64,000 nt of DNA from an uncultured Prevotella sp. (GCA_934272845.1 CAKQSF010000001.1:178535-242534); one strand, 5' to 3'; positions 7,623 through 15,992 are shown, counted from the stretch's first letter. Program-made: numbers and translations. Notes: generated by a model not told the origin, from the letters alone.

Positions 7623-8459
7623 TTATTCCTTCTCTGGTGCTTTACCAATAAGATCCATGAATTCATCCAACTTAGGCGTGATTATGATCTGCGTACGGCG
7701 ATTCTTCATCTTGCCAGCAGCAGAAACATTATCTGCTATAGGATTATATTCACCACGACCACCAGCAGTAAGTCGCTTAGGATCTACACCATACTTTGTC
7801 TGCAGAGCCTGAACTACACTTGAGGCACGCAAGCAAGAGAGATCCCAGTTGTTACGTATGTTCTGCTGACTGATAGGCACATTATCGGTATTACCCTCAA
7901 TTAGGACATCGTAATCCTTATAGTCTGAAATAATCTTCGCGATCTTTGCGAGAGTTGCTCCTGCAGCATTGCTTATTTCGTATGAACCACTCTTATACAG
8001 CATATTATCAGAGAGTGAAATGTAAACCACTCCCTTCATCACCTGAACGTCAACATCCTTCAAATCTTCCTTTGAAAGTGAACGTGTAAGGTTATTGGTC
8101 AATACCATATTGAGAGAATCGCTCTTTGACTTTACTTCTACGAGATGACGTATATATTGGTTAGACTCATTAATTTGGTCTACCAATTTTGCAATATTTA
8201 CATTGCCTGTATTGGCATTATTCAAACTCTGCTCAAGGCTTTTCTGCAACGCATCATTATTTCCTTGACATGAAGCGAGTTGCTCAGTGAGGCTTGATAC
8301 ACGAGCATTGGCAGCAGCCAACTGTTCACGTAGATTTTGATACTGTGAGTTGAGTTCTACATTTTCCTTCTGACAGTTCTCAAGGTCTTTCTTGCTTGCG
8401 CAACTGCTTATAGACATTATGCCTGCAACCATTGCTGCGTAAACGAAAATTTTCTTCAT
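7623..8459 (-). CDS. OmpA-family outer-membrane lipoprotein
   Basis: The 278-residue protein has a lipoprotein signal peptide with lipobox Cys20 (ISSCASKK), a long coiled coil (about residues 25-110) and a C-terminal OmpA/MotB peptidoglycan-binding domain (about residues 145-265; EGNTDNVPIS and SSVVQALQTKYGVDPKRLTA). It probably links the outer membrane to the cell wall as a Pal/OmpA analogue. It is monocistronic, driven by a strong consensus promoter at 8508-8539. Confidence 0.9.
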   Translation of the reverse strand: MKKIFVYAAMVAGIMSISSCASKKDLENCQKENVELNSQYQNLREQLAAANARVSSLTEQLASCQGNNDALQKSLEQSLNNANTGNVNIAKLVDQINESNQYIRHLVEVKSKSDSLNMVLTNNLTRSLSKEDLKDVDVQVMKGVVYISLSDNMLYKSGSYEISNAAGATLAKIAKIISDYKDYDVLIEGNTDNVPISQQNIRNNWDLSCLRASSVVQALQTKYGVDPKRLTAGGRGEYNPIADNVSAAGKMKNRRTQIIITPKLDEFMDLIGKAPEKE

Positions 8460-8507
8460 ATATATCAGTATTATTTATTGTTTAGCGTTATCATAAAATC
8501 TCTGTTG

Positions 8508-8539
8508 CAAAGTTAAGGTAAAACTTTTAAACCGCCAAA
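8508..8539 (-). promoter_or_regulatory. Promoter of the OmpA-family gene
   Basis: -33 TTTG (8536-8539), 20-bp spacer, -7 TAACTTTG (8508-8515) on the minus strand; start codon about 50 bp downstream. Confidence 0.85.
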
Positions 8540-8626
8540 CTTTTTCATCATAAAAAACATTAGATATTAATAAAATCAGTAAATAATAGCAAGTCAACTC
8601 GTTCGAACATGTTAAAAACGCTTAAC

Positions 8627-8660
8627 TTTTTGCATATCTGTAATAATATTGTTAACTTTG
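8627..8660 (+). promoter_or_regulatory. Promoter of tig
   Basis: -33 TTTTTG (8627-8632) and -7 TAACTTTG (8653-8660) with 20 bp between. The trigger factor start is 347 bp away because a MITE-like element (8701-8929) lies in the leader. Confidence 0.8.
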
Positions 8661-8700
8661 CACTTCAAAATGGGCATATATCATGTTCATTTTACACACT

Positions 8701-8929
8701 TAAGTAATATTGAAAAAATAACTTACGCAGTTTTTACCTCAGATTGCAGAGATATTTTGGGGATATGAAGATGTAGAACTCCGTGAAACGCCTGAGCCTA
8801 GCGAAGAATGCGAGCATCGTGACTGATGAATAGCCACGAAATAGCCAGCAAGACGAGATTAAAAAAATGCGTAAGAAGACATTACTCTAACAATATAAAA
8901 ATTGAATTAGTTATTTTTTTTATTACTAA
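8701..8929. mobile_element. MITE-like element, copy 2 (229 bp)
   Basis: The ends TAAGTAATATTGAAAAAATA (from 8701) and, reverse-complemented, TTAGTAATAAAAAAAATAAC (to 8929) are inverted repeats. The body matches copy 1 (1037-1264), same orientation, with an identical core of about 45 bp. It lies between the tig promoter and start codon and so would be transcribed as leader RNA. Downstream, a 17-bp direct repeat ATAGTTGTATATAATAA occurs twice (about 8931 and 8957). Confidence 0.8.
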
Positions 8930-9007
8930 ATAGTTGTATATAATAAATATTTCAATAATATAGTTGTATATAATAATAAGGTATATAATATAGACAAAAA
9001 CAGAAAA

Positions 9008-10360
9008 ATGAAAATTACATTTGAAAACCCAGAGAAGGTCAGTGGCGTCTTGACTCTCACTGTAGAAGAGGCTGATTATCAGGACAAAGTTCGCAAGACC
9101 CTCAACGAGTATCGCAAGAAGGCAAACATTCCTGGTTTCCGTCCTGGTCAGGCACCAATGTCACTCATCAAGCGACAGGCTGGTGCACAGGTTAAGGTTG
9201 ACGTTATCAACAAACTTGTAGGCGAGAAACTTTACGGTTATATCAAGGAGAATAAGATTAACATGCTCGGCGAACCTGTTCAGCACCTTGGCCAGGAGCC
9301 TGTAGACCTTGATGCTCCAGCACCATACACTCTGCAGTTCGACATCGCTGTAGCACCTGAGTTCGACCTCAAACTTGACAAGCGCAACAAGATCGTTTAC
9401 TATGACATCAAGGCTGACGACAAGATGGTTGACCAGCAGATTGACGCATTCGCAAGCCGTACAGGTTCTTACGAGAAGGTTGACAGTTACGAAGATAATG
9501 ACATGCTTAAGGGTGACCTCCGCGAACTTAATGAGGACGGTAGCACCAAGGAAGATGGCATCACTGTTTCTGACGCTGTTCTCATGCCTGCATACATTAA
9601 GGTTGAGGAGCAGAAGAATCTCTTCAATGGCGCTAAGGTTGGTGACATCATAACATTCAACCCTAAGGCTGCTTACCCAGAGAGCACTGTTGAGATCTCT
9701 TCTATGCTCAAGATAACAAAGGAAGAGGCTGAGAAGGTAGAGTCAAGTTTCTCTTACCAGATTACAGAAATTACACGTTACAAGAAGCACGAACTTAACC
9801 AAGAACTCTTCGATCAAGTATTCGGCAAGGACGAGGTGAAGGACGAAGCAGATTTCCGTGCAAAGGTTGCAGAGGGACTTCAGGAGCAACTCAACGTTAG
9901 TGCTGAGTTCCGTTTCCTCGCAGACGTTCGCAAGTACGTTGAGGAAAAACTCGGTGATGTTAAGTACGCAGACGATCTCATGAAGCGTATTATGCTCGCC
10001 AACAATCAGGACAAGGGTCAGGAGTACGTAGATAAAAACTACGAGGCAAGCATCAAGGAACTTACATGGCATCTTGCTAAGAACAAACTCCTTGAGCAGT
10101 GCGAGATTAAGATTGACGACGCAGACGTTAAGGATGCTGCAAAGGATATGGCTCGCATGCAGTTCGCTCAGTATGGTATGACCAACATTCCTGAGGAATA
10201 TCTTGACAACTACGCTGAGGAGATGCTTAAGAAGCCAGAGCAGGCTGATCAGTTCGTTAACCAGGCTGCTGACCGCAAACTCATGACAGCACTCAAGGAC
10301 GTTGTTACCCTTGACACGAAAGAGATTTCTTTCGAGGACTTCTCTAAACTCGAGGCTTAA
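9008..10360 (+). CDS. tig: Trigger factor, ribosome-associated chaperone
   Basis: Binds L23 at the ribosomal exit tunnel and shields nascent chains. The 450-residue protein starts MKITFENPEKVSGVLTLTVE and carries the ribosome-binding signature FRPGQAPMSLI (about residues 44-54, in place of the E. coli GFRxGKxP). The peptidyl-prolyl isomerase-like middle is diverged, as in other Bacteroidetes, and the C-terminal arm is helical. It is monocistronic: promoter at 8627-8660, terminator at 10383-10424. The long leader containing a MITE is unusual. Confidence 0.95.
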   Translation: MKITFENPEKVSGVLTLTVEEADYQDKVRKTLNEYRKKANIPGFRPGQAPMSLIKRQAGAQVKVDVINKLVGEKLYGYIKENKINMLGEPVQHLGQEPVDLDAPAPYTLQFDIAVAPEFDLKLDKRNKIVYYDIKADDKMVDQQIDAFASRTGSYEKVDSYEDNDMLKGDLRELNEDGSTKEDGITVSDAVLMPAYIKVEEQKNLFNGAKVGDIITFNPKAAYPESTVEISSMLKITKEEAEKVESSFSYQITEITRYKKHELNQELFDQVFGKDEVKDEADFRAKVAEGLQEQLNVSAEFRFLADVRKYVEEKLGDVKYADDLMKRIMLANNQDKGQEYVDKNYEASIKELTWHLAKNKLLEQCEIKIDDADVKDAAKDMARMQFAQYGMTNIPEEYLDNYAEEMLKKPEQADQFVNQAADRKLMTALKDVVTLDTKEISFEDFSKLEA

Positions 10361-10382
10361 TAAATAAATTAGATATAAATTA

Positions 10383-10424
10383 ATAAGAGGTAAACATTAA
10401 CATTGTTAGTGTTTACCTCTTATC
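10383..10424 (+). terminator. Terminator of tig
   Basis: Perfect-looking hairpin ATAAGAGGTAAACA...TGTTTACCTCTTAT with a small loop, 22 bp after the tig stop and followed by a T-rich stretch. Confidence 0.9.
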
Positions 10425-10528
10425 TTATTTAGCAGGGCTATAAGTAAGCATTCATTTTCAAAAATGAGTAGGTGTATATTAGTGTATTATTGTGAATATT
10501 CAATATAATATTGAACATTTACTCACAA

Positions 10529-10622
10529 ATCACCTTTATTATATCCACAATCAGAATCTTACATTTCACCAATCAGAATCTTACATATCACCTTTATTAT
10601 ATCCACAATCAGAATCTTACAT
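10529..10622. repeat. Repeat copying the 3' end of the porin gene
   Basis: AATCAGAATCTTACAT occurs at 10549, 10571 and 10607 (spacings 22 and 36). A 36-bp direct repeat spans 10529-10564 and 10587-10622. On the minus strand the unit reads ATGTAAGATTCTGATTG, and the copy at 10607 contains the porin's last codons and stop (Tyr-Val-Arg-Phe-stop). The other copies are therefore duplicates of a coding terminus lying downstream of the gene. Confidence 0.9.
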
Positions 10623-11838
10623 ATGCCTCTGCCCACAGTTCGCTGTAGTTTGCCTTGTTGCCCTTAGCAGCGAAGGCACGATCATGCACGTAATTATACT
10701 GCAATTGGAACATAAGGTTCTTATGCAACTGAAAATTAGGGCATACAGAGTAAATAGACTTAGTACTGTTCCATGTAGCATCATCACGATAAACATCATA
10801 CTTCACATACGTTTTCAGCCATGACGTACACGGCACGCCAACAGTAGCATACCAAGCATCCGCCCTGCCATTACCACTAACAGTGTATGTGTTATCTTCA
10901 TTTTTCTTGTAATCACCTATCTTATGTCCAGAAGAATGAGCATACTCTGCACGCACCGTCCAATCGTTCACATCATATTTTGCTCCTATAAGATAGCGAT
11001 TACGATCCACCGTAATACCACTATTCGTAAAACTACCAGTCCATCCAAACACTCCGACAACCAAGCCCTTCACTGGCTGTACTTGCAAAGTAGCGAGAAC
11101 ATCCTTTCTTGAGTCCTGATCCGACGTATTTATCCCCTGACCATTCGCTACCATTATCTGATAATGCAGCAGCCGATGTCCGTCTTTGGCTACCGGCAAC
11201 AGGTCGCCCTGTATCTGTAATCCCTGATCACGGCCACCATTACTAGTATTCTCCGCACCTACATAGTCATTATAGCCAGCCAATTTCTGAGTAAGTTGAG
11301 AATAGTCCCCCACTCCAACATCCCACGGATTCATAGGATTTTCAAATCCGAAGGCACGCTTATACTGACCAACCTTTACACGAAACTCTTTGTATTTCTG
11401 CCATTCCACAAAAAAATCTTTCATATGGAATGATGAGTTATTCGTCTGCACCTGTATGCGATAGGCAAAATCTTTCAGTATTTTACCGTCCACATAGAAA
11501 CGAATTAGCCTCTGACTAAACCCTTTCCCTGTATTAGCGCCGTCTTTATTCGTATAGTCATACTTACCAATAAAGTAACCCCCAAACTTTGGCGGCGTTA
11601 CATAATCAGTAACCTTTCGACCGTATTGTACCTCACCATCACTATCAACATTCTCCATACCTTTGGCTACGGCACGATTAATATAATGCGTAATGATACC
11701 TTCCTCCAAGCGTTCATCCGACAGAAACTCCGTGCTAGTGATTTCCTCCCTTTCATTCTGCTTCTCTGTAACGTTTACTTCCGCCGCAGCCGGCAAAGCA
11801 ACCAGTGCCATAAATGGCAACAAATGTTTCATATTCAA
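10609..11838 (-). CDS. Outer-membrane porin, phosphate-selective OprO/OprP-like
   Basis: The 409-residue protein has a signal peptide (MKHLLPFMALVALPAAAEV; Met3 at 11832 is an equally good start) and a beta-barrel body rich in alternating aromatic strands. It ends in the strand AEAYVRF with the C-terminal Phe expected of a BAM substrate. Similarity is to the OprO/OprP family (FGGYFIGKYDY, RLIRFYVDGKILKDFAYRIQ, PMNPWDVGVGDYS), so anion or small-solute diffusion is likely, but selectivity cannot be inferred. The codons for YVRF and the stop are part of a tandem duplication that continues downstream of the gene. Confidence 0.8.
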   Translation of the reverse strand: MNMKHLLPFMALVALPAAAEVNVTEKQNEREEITSTEFLSDERLEEGIITHYINRAVAKGMENVDSDGEVQYGRKVTDYVTPPKFGGYFIGKYDYTNKDGANTGKGFSQRLIRFYVDGKILKDFAYRIQVQTNNSSFHMKDFFVEWQKYKEFRVKVGQYKRAFGFENPMNPWDVGVGDYSQLTQKLAGYNDYVGAENTSNGGRDQGLQIQGDLLPVAKDGHRLLHYQIMVANGQGINTSDQDSRKDVLATLQVQPVKGLVVGVFGWTGSFTNSGITVDRNRYLIGAKYDVNDWTVRAEYAHSSGHKIGDYKKNEDNTYTVSGNGRADAWYATVGVPCTSWLKTYVKYDVYRDDATWNSTKSIYSVCPNFQLHKNLMFQLQYNYVHDRAFAAKGNKANYSELWAEAYVRF

Positions 11839-12045
11839 TTATATTTAGTAGATAAGCATAATTATTAATACACCTACAAAATTACACTTTTAATTTGAAA
11901 AAACCATAAGGCAGCACCATATAAATGCAAAAAACAGCATAATATTTCTTTTATATCAAAAAAAAGTGCTACCTTTGCAGTGCAGTTGTGTACATACGTA
12001 ACACGCAACAGCATTCTAAAACTAAAACGAAAATTAAATTCATAA

Positions 12046-12741
12046 ATGGCAAAAGAAAATTACAGTGAGGGAAAGGGAGCAACAGCCTCCAACCTCAACA
12101 ACCAGGAAGCATTCCTGCAGAAGTTCCGCAAGCAGATTGTTGCAGCCGTAGTAGCAGTCATTGTTATCATCTGCGCTGTCGTTGTTTATAACACAGTCAT
12201 CGCAGGTCCACGTGAAGAAAAGGCTTCTACTGCCCTCGCTAAGGCACAGGAAGCATTCGGTCAGACCGACTATCAGAAGGCTCTTAATGGTGACAAAACT
12301 CAAGAAGGATTCATTGCTGTAGCAGAGAATTATAGTGGAACCGATGCTGCAAACCTTGCAAAACTTTACGCAGGTCTCTGCTATGCCAACCTCGGCAAGT
12401 GGCAGGAAGCCGTTAAGTATCTTGATGGATTCTCTGCGCAAGATGACGCCATGATAAGCCCTGCCGCTACTGCTGCTCTCGGCAATGCTCTTGCACACAC
12501 TGGTGACATTGATAAGGCTATTAGCACACTCAAAAAGGCAGCAAAAATGGCTGACAGTGAATCTGAAGATGGAGTAAACAACAGCCTATCACCAACATTC
12601 CTCATTCAGGCTGCACGCCTGCTCGAAAGTCAGGGCAAGAGTGCTGACGCTTTAGAAATATACAAAGAGGTAAAGACAAAATACGTTAACAGTTACGCTG
12701 CACAGGACATTGACAAGTACATTGAACGTGCTACTAAGTAA
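12046..12741 (+). CDS. Membrane-anchored tetratricopeptide repeat protein
   Basis: The 231-residue protein has a cytosolic N-terminus, one membrane segment (about residues 31-52, IVAAVVAVIVIICAVVVYNTV) and TPR-like helices (AKLYAGLCYANLGKWQEAVKYL, LLESQGKSADALEIYKEVKT). The layout resembles YfgM, an inner-membrane helper of periplasmic chaperones, and Bacteroidetes proteins of this type. The role is inferred from layout only. A -7-like TACCTTTG lies near 11970. The stop codon is inside the first unit of a 19-bp tandem array. Confidence 0.8.
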   Translation: MAKENYSEGKGATASNLNNQEAFLQKFRKQIVAAVVAVIVIICAVVVYNTVIAGPREEKASTALAKAQEAFGQTDYQKALNGDKTQEGFIAVAENYSGTDAANLAKLYAGLCYANLGKWQEAVKYLDGFSAQDDAMISPAATAALGNALAHTGDIDKAISTLKKAAKMADSESEDGVNNSLSPTFLIQAARLLESQGKSADALEIYKEVKTKYVNSYAAQDIDKYIERATK

Positions 12742-12838
12742 TCGATACTTGACTGAGTAATCAATACTTTACAGAATAATCGATACTTTACAGACTAATC
12801 GATACTATACAAAGTAATTGATACTTTACAGAATATAC
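12737..12838. repeat. 19-bp tandem repeat, 5 copies, starting at a stop codon
   Basis: Five consecutive 19-bp units with consensus AGTAATCGATACTTTACAG (12737, 12756, 12775, 12794, 12813) and a partial sixth. The TAA in the first unit is the stop codon of the TPR gene. Read on the minus strand the unit is CTGTAAAGTATCGATTACT, resembling the 22-bp family at 26125, 38708 and 51552 with 3 bp removed. Confidence 0.93.
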
Positions 12839-12868
12839 ACAACAACCCAACCCATATCCACAAGGAAA

Positions 12869-13423
12869 ATGAACAAATACTTTTCGATACTCCTTATTAT
12901 AATGCTTACCATCTCTCTTGCAGCATGCAAGAAAGAGAAAAAGGTTGACGAGGATATCATAGTAGAAAAAATTGTGGAGAAGCCACAGAACACGCCACAG
13001 CGTATGTCTAAAGACGAACGTAATGGGTCCGTGAAATGGATTGGTGAAGCAAACTACACATACAACATCACGAGGGAGGTTAACGACTCCCTCGCCATGG
13101 TAGAAAACCACGGAGTAAAATACCATGACAACGTAATTCACCTAACAGTGTATCGTGCTGATGGGACAACGTTCTTCAAAAAAACATTCAGCAAGACAAA
13201 CTTCGCCCCAGTACTGCCAAAGCAGTTCAAGGAACACGGTGTGCTATTAGGGATGACGTTAGACAAGGTTGATGGTAACAACCTACGCTTCATTGTAAGC
13301 GTTGGTTCACCCGACGATAGCAACGAGGAGTTCTATTACGTAACCATGATACTGAACAACTTCGGAGGTACAAGTGCTGAGAAGTGCCAAGGCATGGAGG
13401 ATGTTGAAGAAAGTGAACAATAA
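12869..13423 (+). CDS. DUF4738-type lipoprotein
   Basis: The ATG at 12869 gives a 184-residue protein with a clean lipoprotein signal (MNKYFSILLIIMLTISLAAC, lipobox Cys20), followed by a Lys-rich stretch and a beta-rich domain (VIHLTVYRADGTTFFKKTFSK) like the Bacteroidales DUF4738 family. An upstream in-frame ATG (12818) would bury the signal and lies in the repeat array. Function unknown; probably periplasmic face of a membrane. A terminator follows at 13528-13569. Confidence 0.8.
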   Translation: MNKYFSILLIIMLTISLAACKKEKKVDEDIIVEKIVEKPQNTPQRMSKDERNGSVKWIGEANYTYNITREVNDSLAMVENHGVKYHDNVIHLTVYRADGTTFFKKTFSKTNFAPVLPKQFKEHGVLLGMTLDKVDGNNLRFIVSVGSPDDSNEEFYYVTMILNNFGGTSAEKCQGMEDVEESEQ

Positions 13424-13527
13424 GCAAATAACAAAATATAAACCCTAAGATTAGCAACACTTAAACCATAATTCAACAAATCCTAATACACACCTATCTA
13501 CACCAAATCTATATTGATAACATAAAA

Positions 13528-13577
13528 AACTGGTCTTCGATACGTAATTATTACGTTCGGAGACCAGTTCCTTTTTT
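13528..13577 (+). terminator. Terminator after the DUF4738 gene
   Basis: AACTGGTCTTCG...CGGAGACCAGTT closes a stem of 15 bp or more, with inner ACGTAAT/ATTACGT pairing, followed by CCTTTTTT. It may also act on the convergent gene at 13634. Confidence 0.9.
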
Positions 13578-13633
13578 ATATCTTTAGATATGAACAACGC
13601 ACTTTCGTAGATCAATATCTCGCTACTGTTTCG

Positions 13634-14128
13634 TTACTTCACCTCTCTCAGCACCACGTCAGCATCATACTTCTTGTCAACAATAATCAGCATCATAGGA
13701 CGCATAGAGTACGTCTGTCTGCCCTTTGCCTTTATCTTATACGTAAACACCAAGTTACCCTTACCATCCCTCTTCAGACTCTTAGGCTTCAGCACGGTGA
13801 GAGTATCCGTAACAGGTTTCACCACCGTTATGGCATACTGTTTTGAAAAGTCGATAGGCGTTGGCATACCATCTGCCCCCATCACCGCAGCCATACCAAA
13901 ATATCTCTCCAGTTCCTCCTTAGAAGTAATCTTTACAGGTGGCACAGTGTCACCAACACTATTGTTGACAAAATAATTGTTAGCCACAGTATAAGGCACA
14001 TTATTGTTCACCACCACAGCAGTAGCACCCGTTGTACCATCCACACCACACTTAATAACGCTCACTGCACGCGACATCATTGCAAGACTCAACAGAGTCA
14101 CGATACATAAAAAACACTTTTTCATCAT
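13634..14128 (-). CDS. Secreted hypothetical protein
   Basis: From the MMKK start (14128) the 164-residue protein has a signal peptide (MMKKCFLCIVTLLSLAMMSRAVS) and no lipobox. The mature part is small and beta-rich, with a central ITSKEELERYFG segment and a C-terminal YSMRPMMLIIVDKKYDADVVLREV segment vaguely reminiscent of protease-inhibitor-like PrcB folds. I do not assign a function. Upstream codons to 14170 are judged non-coding. It is divergent from guaD. Confidence 0.65.
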   Translation of the reverse strand: MMKKCFLCIVTLLSLAMMSRAVSVIKCGVDGTTGATAVVVNNNVPYTVANNYFVNNSVGDTVPPVKITSKEELERYFGMAAVMGADGMPTPIDFSKQYAITVVKPVTDTLTVLKPKSLKRDGKGNLVFTYKIKAKGRQTYSMRPMMLIIVDKKYDADVVLREVK

Positions 14129-14156
14129 CCTAAATATCTTAAAGTTTACTATTTTT

Positions 14157-14188
14157 CTTGTTACAATCAATGTTTTTCGCTACATTTG
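14157..14188 (+). promoter_or_regulatory. Promoter of guaD
   Basis: -33 CTTG (14157-14160), 20-bp spacer, -7 TACATTTG (14181-14188), 39 bp before the guaD start codon. Confidence 0.7.
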
Positions 14189-14227
14189 CAATATAATTTT
14201 CTAACCCTTCTAAAAAAATTACCAACC

Positions 14228-14695
14228 ATGAACAAAGAAGAACTTATGCGAAGAGCAATATCCCTTGCCACGAAAAACGTGAACAATGGTGGCGGTCCTT
14301 TCGCCGCTCTGATAGTACGCAATGGTGAAATAGTAGCAGAAGGCACAAACCGAGTCACCGCCAACAACGATCCCACCGCCCATGCAGAGGTCAGCGCCAT
14401 ACGTGCAGCATGCAACAAACTATCCACATTTGACCTATCTGGTTGCGACATCTACACCTCGTGCGAACCATGCCCCATGTGTTTCGGAGCCATTTATTGG
14501 GCACACCTTGACCACATATACTACGGCAACAACAAAGACGATGCTGCAGCCATAGGCTTCGATGACGCTTTCATCTATGAAGAACTCGCCTTACAAACTC
14601 AGTACCGCAAGAAACCATCAGAAATGCTACTGCACAACGAGGCACTGTCCACCTTCAAATTATGGCGTGAAAAAGACGATAAGATAGAATACTAA
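14228..14695 (+). CDS. guaD: Guanine deaminase, cytidine-deaminase fold
   Basis: Predicted to hydrolyse guanine to xanthine. The 155-residue protein (ATG at 14228; upstream codons lie in the promoter) has the zinc signature H52-A-E54 in TAHAEVSAIRAAC and P81-C82-x-x-C85 in CEPCPMC. It also carries the Bacillus GuaD-like tail DDAAAIGFDDAFIYEEL and FKLWREK, which separates it from tRNA adenosine deaminase TadA. The B. subtilis length (about 156) matches. A long hairpin lies 26 bp after the stop. Confidence 0.88.
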   Translation: MNKEELMRRAISLATKNVNNGGGPFAALIVRNGEIVAEGTNRVTANNDPTAHAEVSAIRAACNKLSTFDLSGCDIYTSCEPCPMCFGAIYWAHLDHIYYGNNKDDAAAIGFDDAFIYEELALQTQYRKKPSEMLLHNEALSTFKLWREKDDKIEY

Positions 14696-14720
14696 AAAAT
14701 GGTAAATTTCGGAAAAACGC

Positions 14721-14781
14721 TAAAAGTGCCCAAATTACATTGTAAAAGCATTGCTTTTAACTTGTAATTTGGGCACTTTTA
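14721..14781. terminator. Long hairpin after guaD, built from 22-bp family units
   Basis: The outer arms TAAAAGTGCCCAAATTACA (14721-14739) and TGTAATTTGGGCACTTTTA (14763-14781) are perfect 19-bp complements. An inner stem pairs TAAAAGCA with TGCTTTTA. It can act as a terminator or cruciform. The right arm is a unit of the same 22-bp family found at 51552 and 26125. Confidence 0.8.
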
Positions 14782-14805
14782 CATGGTAATCACGCCCCTT
14801 TTACA
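14740..14805. repeat. Degenerate 22-bp tandem units
   Basis: Three units start at 14740, 14762 and 14784 (TTGTAAAAGC..., TTGTAATTTGGGCACTTTTA, TGGTAATCACGCCCCTTTTA). The segment is bracketed by AATGGTAAATTTCGG (14698) and AATGGTAAATTTTGG (14891). The same bracketing by AAATTTACCATT occurs around the array at 26125-26212. Confidence 0.7.
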
Positions 14806-14965
14806 AGACAATCTGTACCACACTGCATACATAACTGCATAACCATCTAAGTATCAACCTTATGCCTTACAATACAAGGATAACACTCATGAATGGTAAA
14901 TTTTGGAAATCACCAATTTCCAACAACCTATCGCCCATCCAGAAACTCAGAAGTTATCATGACGA

Positions 14966-15850
14966 TTAAAGCGCATTAAGCACCTGTTCCTTTATCTGTT
15001 CCAGTTCATCCTTCATCTGCACCACGATGTTCTGCATCTCAGCCTGATTAGACTTAGATCCCGTGGTGTTAATCTCGCGTCCCATTTCCTGCGCAATAAA
15101 GCCCAATTTTTTACCTTGCGATGTAGCCTCATCCATCGTATCACGGAAATACTTCAGGTGATTAGCAAGTCGTTGCTTCTCCTCAGAGATATCAAGTTTC
15201 TCAATATAGTATATAAGTTCCTGCTCCAATCTTCCTGAATCATACTCCACGTTAGGCAAAGCCTTGAGGTTATCCGTCAGACGCTGGCGTATTTTCTCCA
15301 CACGTGACTGCTCATAAGGCTCTATTTCCTTCATCAGTCTGGCAATATTTTCTATTTTCTCTTCAAACTTCTTACGCAATGCCACGCCTTCCTGTAGTCT
15401 GAACGCCTTCAGTGCATCAAGCGCCTCGATGATAGCCTTACTTACAAGAGCCCATTCCTCATCTGTAAGTACCTCCACCTCTGTACGGCTCATAATGTCA
15501 GGCATACGCATTATCAACGGCAACGCATTATCCACGTTCATCGGTGTCTTATCGCCCATCATCTCGCGAAGTGCCGTAAGTTGACGATAGTAATTAAGGG
15601 CAGTATCAGTATTAACCGTTGCCGCCTCGCTCGCCTCATCCTTCTCGATCCAAATTGAGAAATCGACCTTACCCCTCACCACACTGTCTTGTATCATGCG
15701 GCGTATCTCTATTTCCTTTTCTCGGTATATAGGCGCAATGCGTGTAGAGCAGTCAAAGGCTTTGGAATTCAGAGTCTTAACCTCAACATGTACGGTCTTA
15801 CCTGTCAGCGTTGCCACGGCCTTACCGTAGCCTGTCATTGATAATAGCAT
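14966..15850 (-). CDS. yicC: YicC/YloC-family endoribonuclease
   Basis: The 294-residue protein starts MLLSMTGYGKAVA, the family hallmark, and ends with the conserved C-terminal region FIAQEMGREINTTGSKSN and VQMKDELEQIKEQVLNAL. YicC proteins are RNases implicated in sRNA and mRNA turnover; the gene often sits next to gmk, but here gmk is 6 kb away. It is divergent from tsaB across an inverted repeat at 15872-15913. Confidence 0.92.
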   Translation of the reverse strand: MLLSMTGYGKAVATLTGKTVHVEVKTLNSKAFDCSTRIAPIYREKEIEIRRMIQDSVVRGKVDFSIWIEKDEASEAATVNTDTALNYYRQLTALREMMGDKTPMNVDNALPLIMRMPDIMSRTEVEVLTDEEWALVSKAIIEALDALKAFRLQEGVALRKKFEEKIENIARLMKEIEPYEQSRVEKIRQRLTDNLKALPNVEYDSGRLEQELIYYIEKLDISEEKQRLANHLKYFRDTMDEATSQGKKLGFIAQEMGREINTTGSKSNQAEMQNIVVQMKDELEQIKEQVLNAL

Positions 15851-15871
15851 AATTCTTTGATGTTAAATTTC

Positions 15872-15913
15872 TGCAAAAGTACAAAAATTCGGGGAAAAAG
15901 TTGTACTTTTGCA
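15872..15913. promoter_or_regulatory. Symmetric inverted repeat with divergent -7 boxes
   Basis: TGCAAAAGTACAA (15872-15884) and TTGTACTTTTGCA (15901-15913) form a perfect 13-bp inverted repeat with a 16-bp spacer. Each arm contains a TACTTTTG-type -7 box facing its gene (yicC left, tsaB right). No good -33 TTTG is present on either side, so activity may depend on a factor binding the repeat. Confidence 0.6.
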
Positions 15914-15992
15914 AAAATAAATTCACGAAAATTAGCAGTTTTGTGGTTTCTTACAAAGATTTCACAAAACCCAAATAAACTTAACAACCAAT

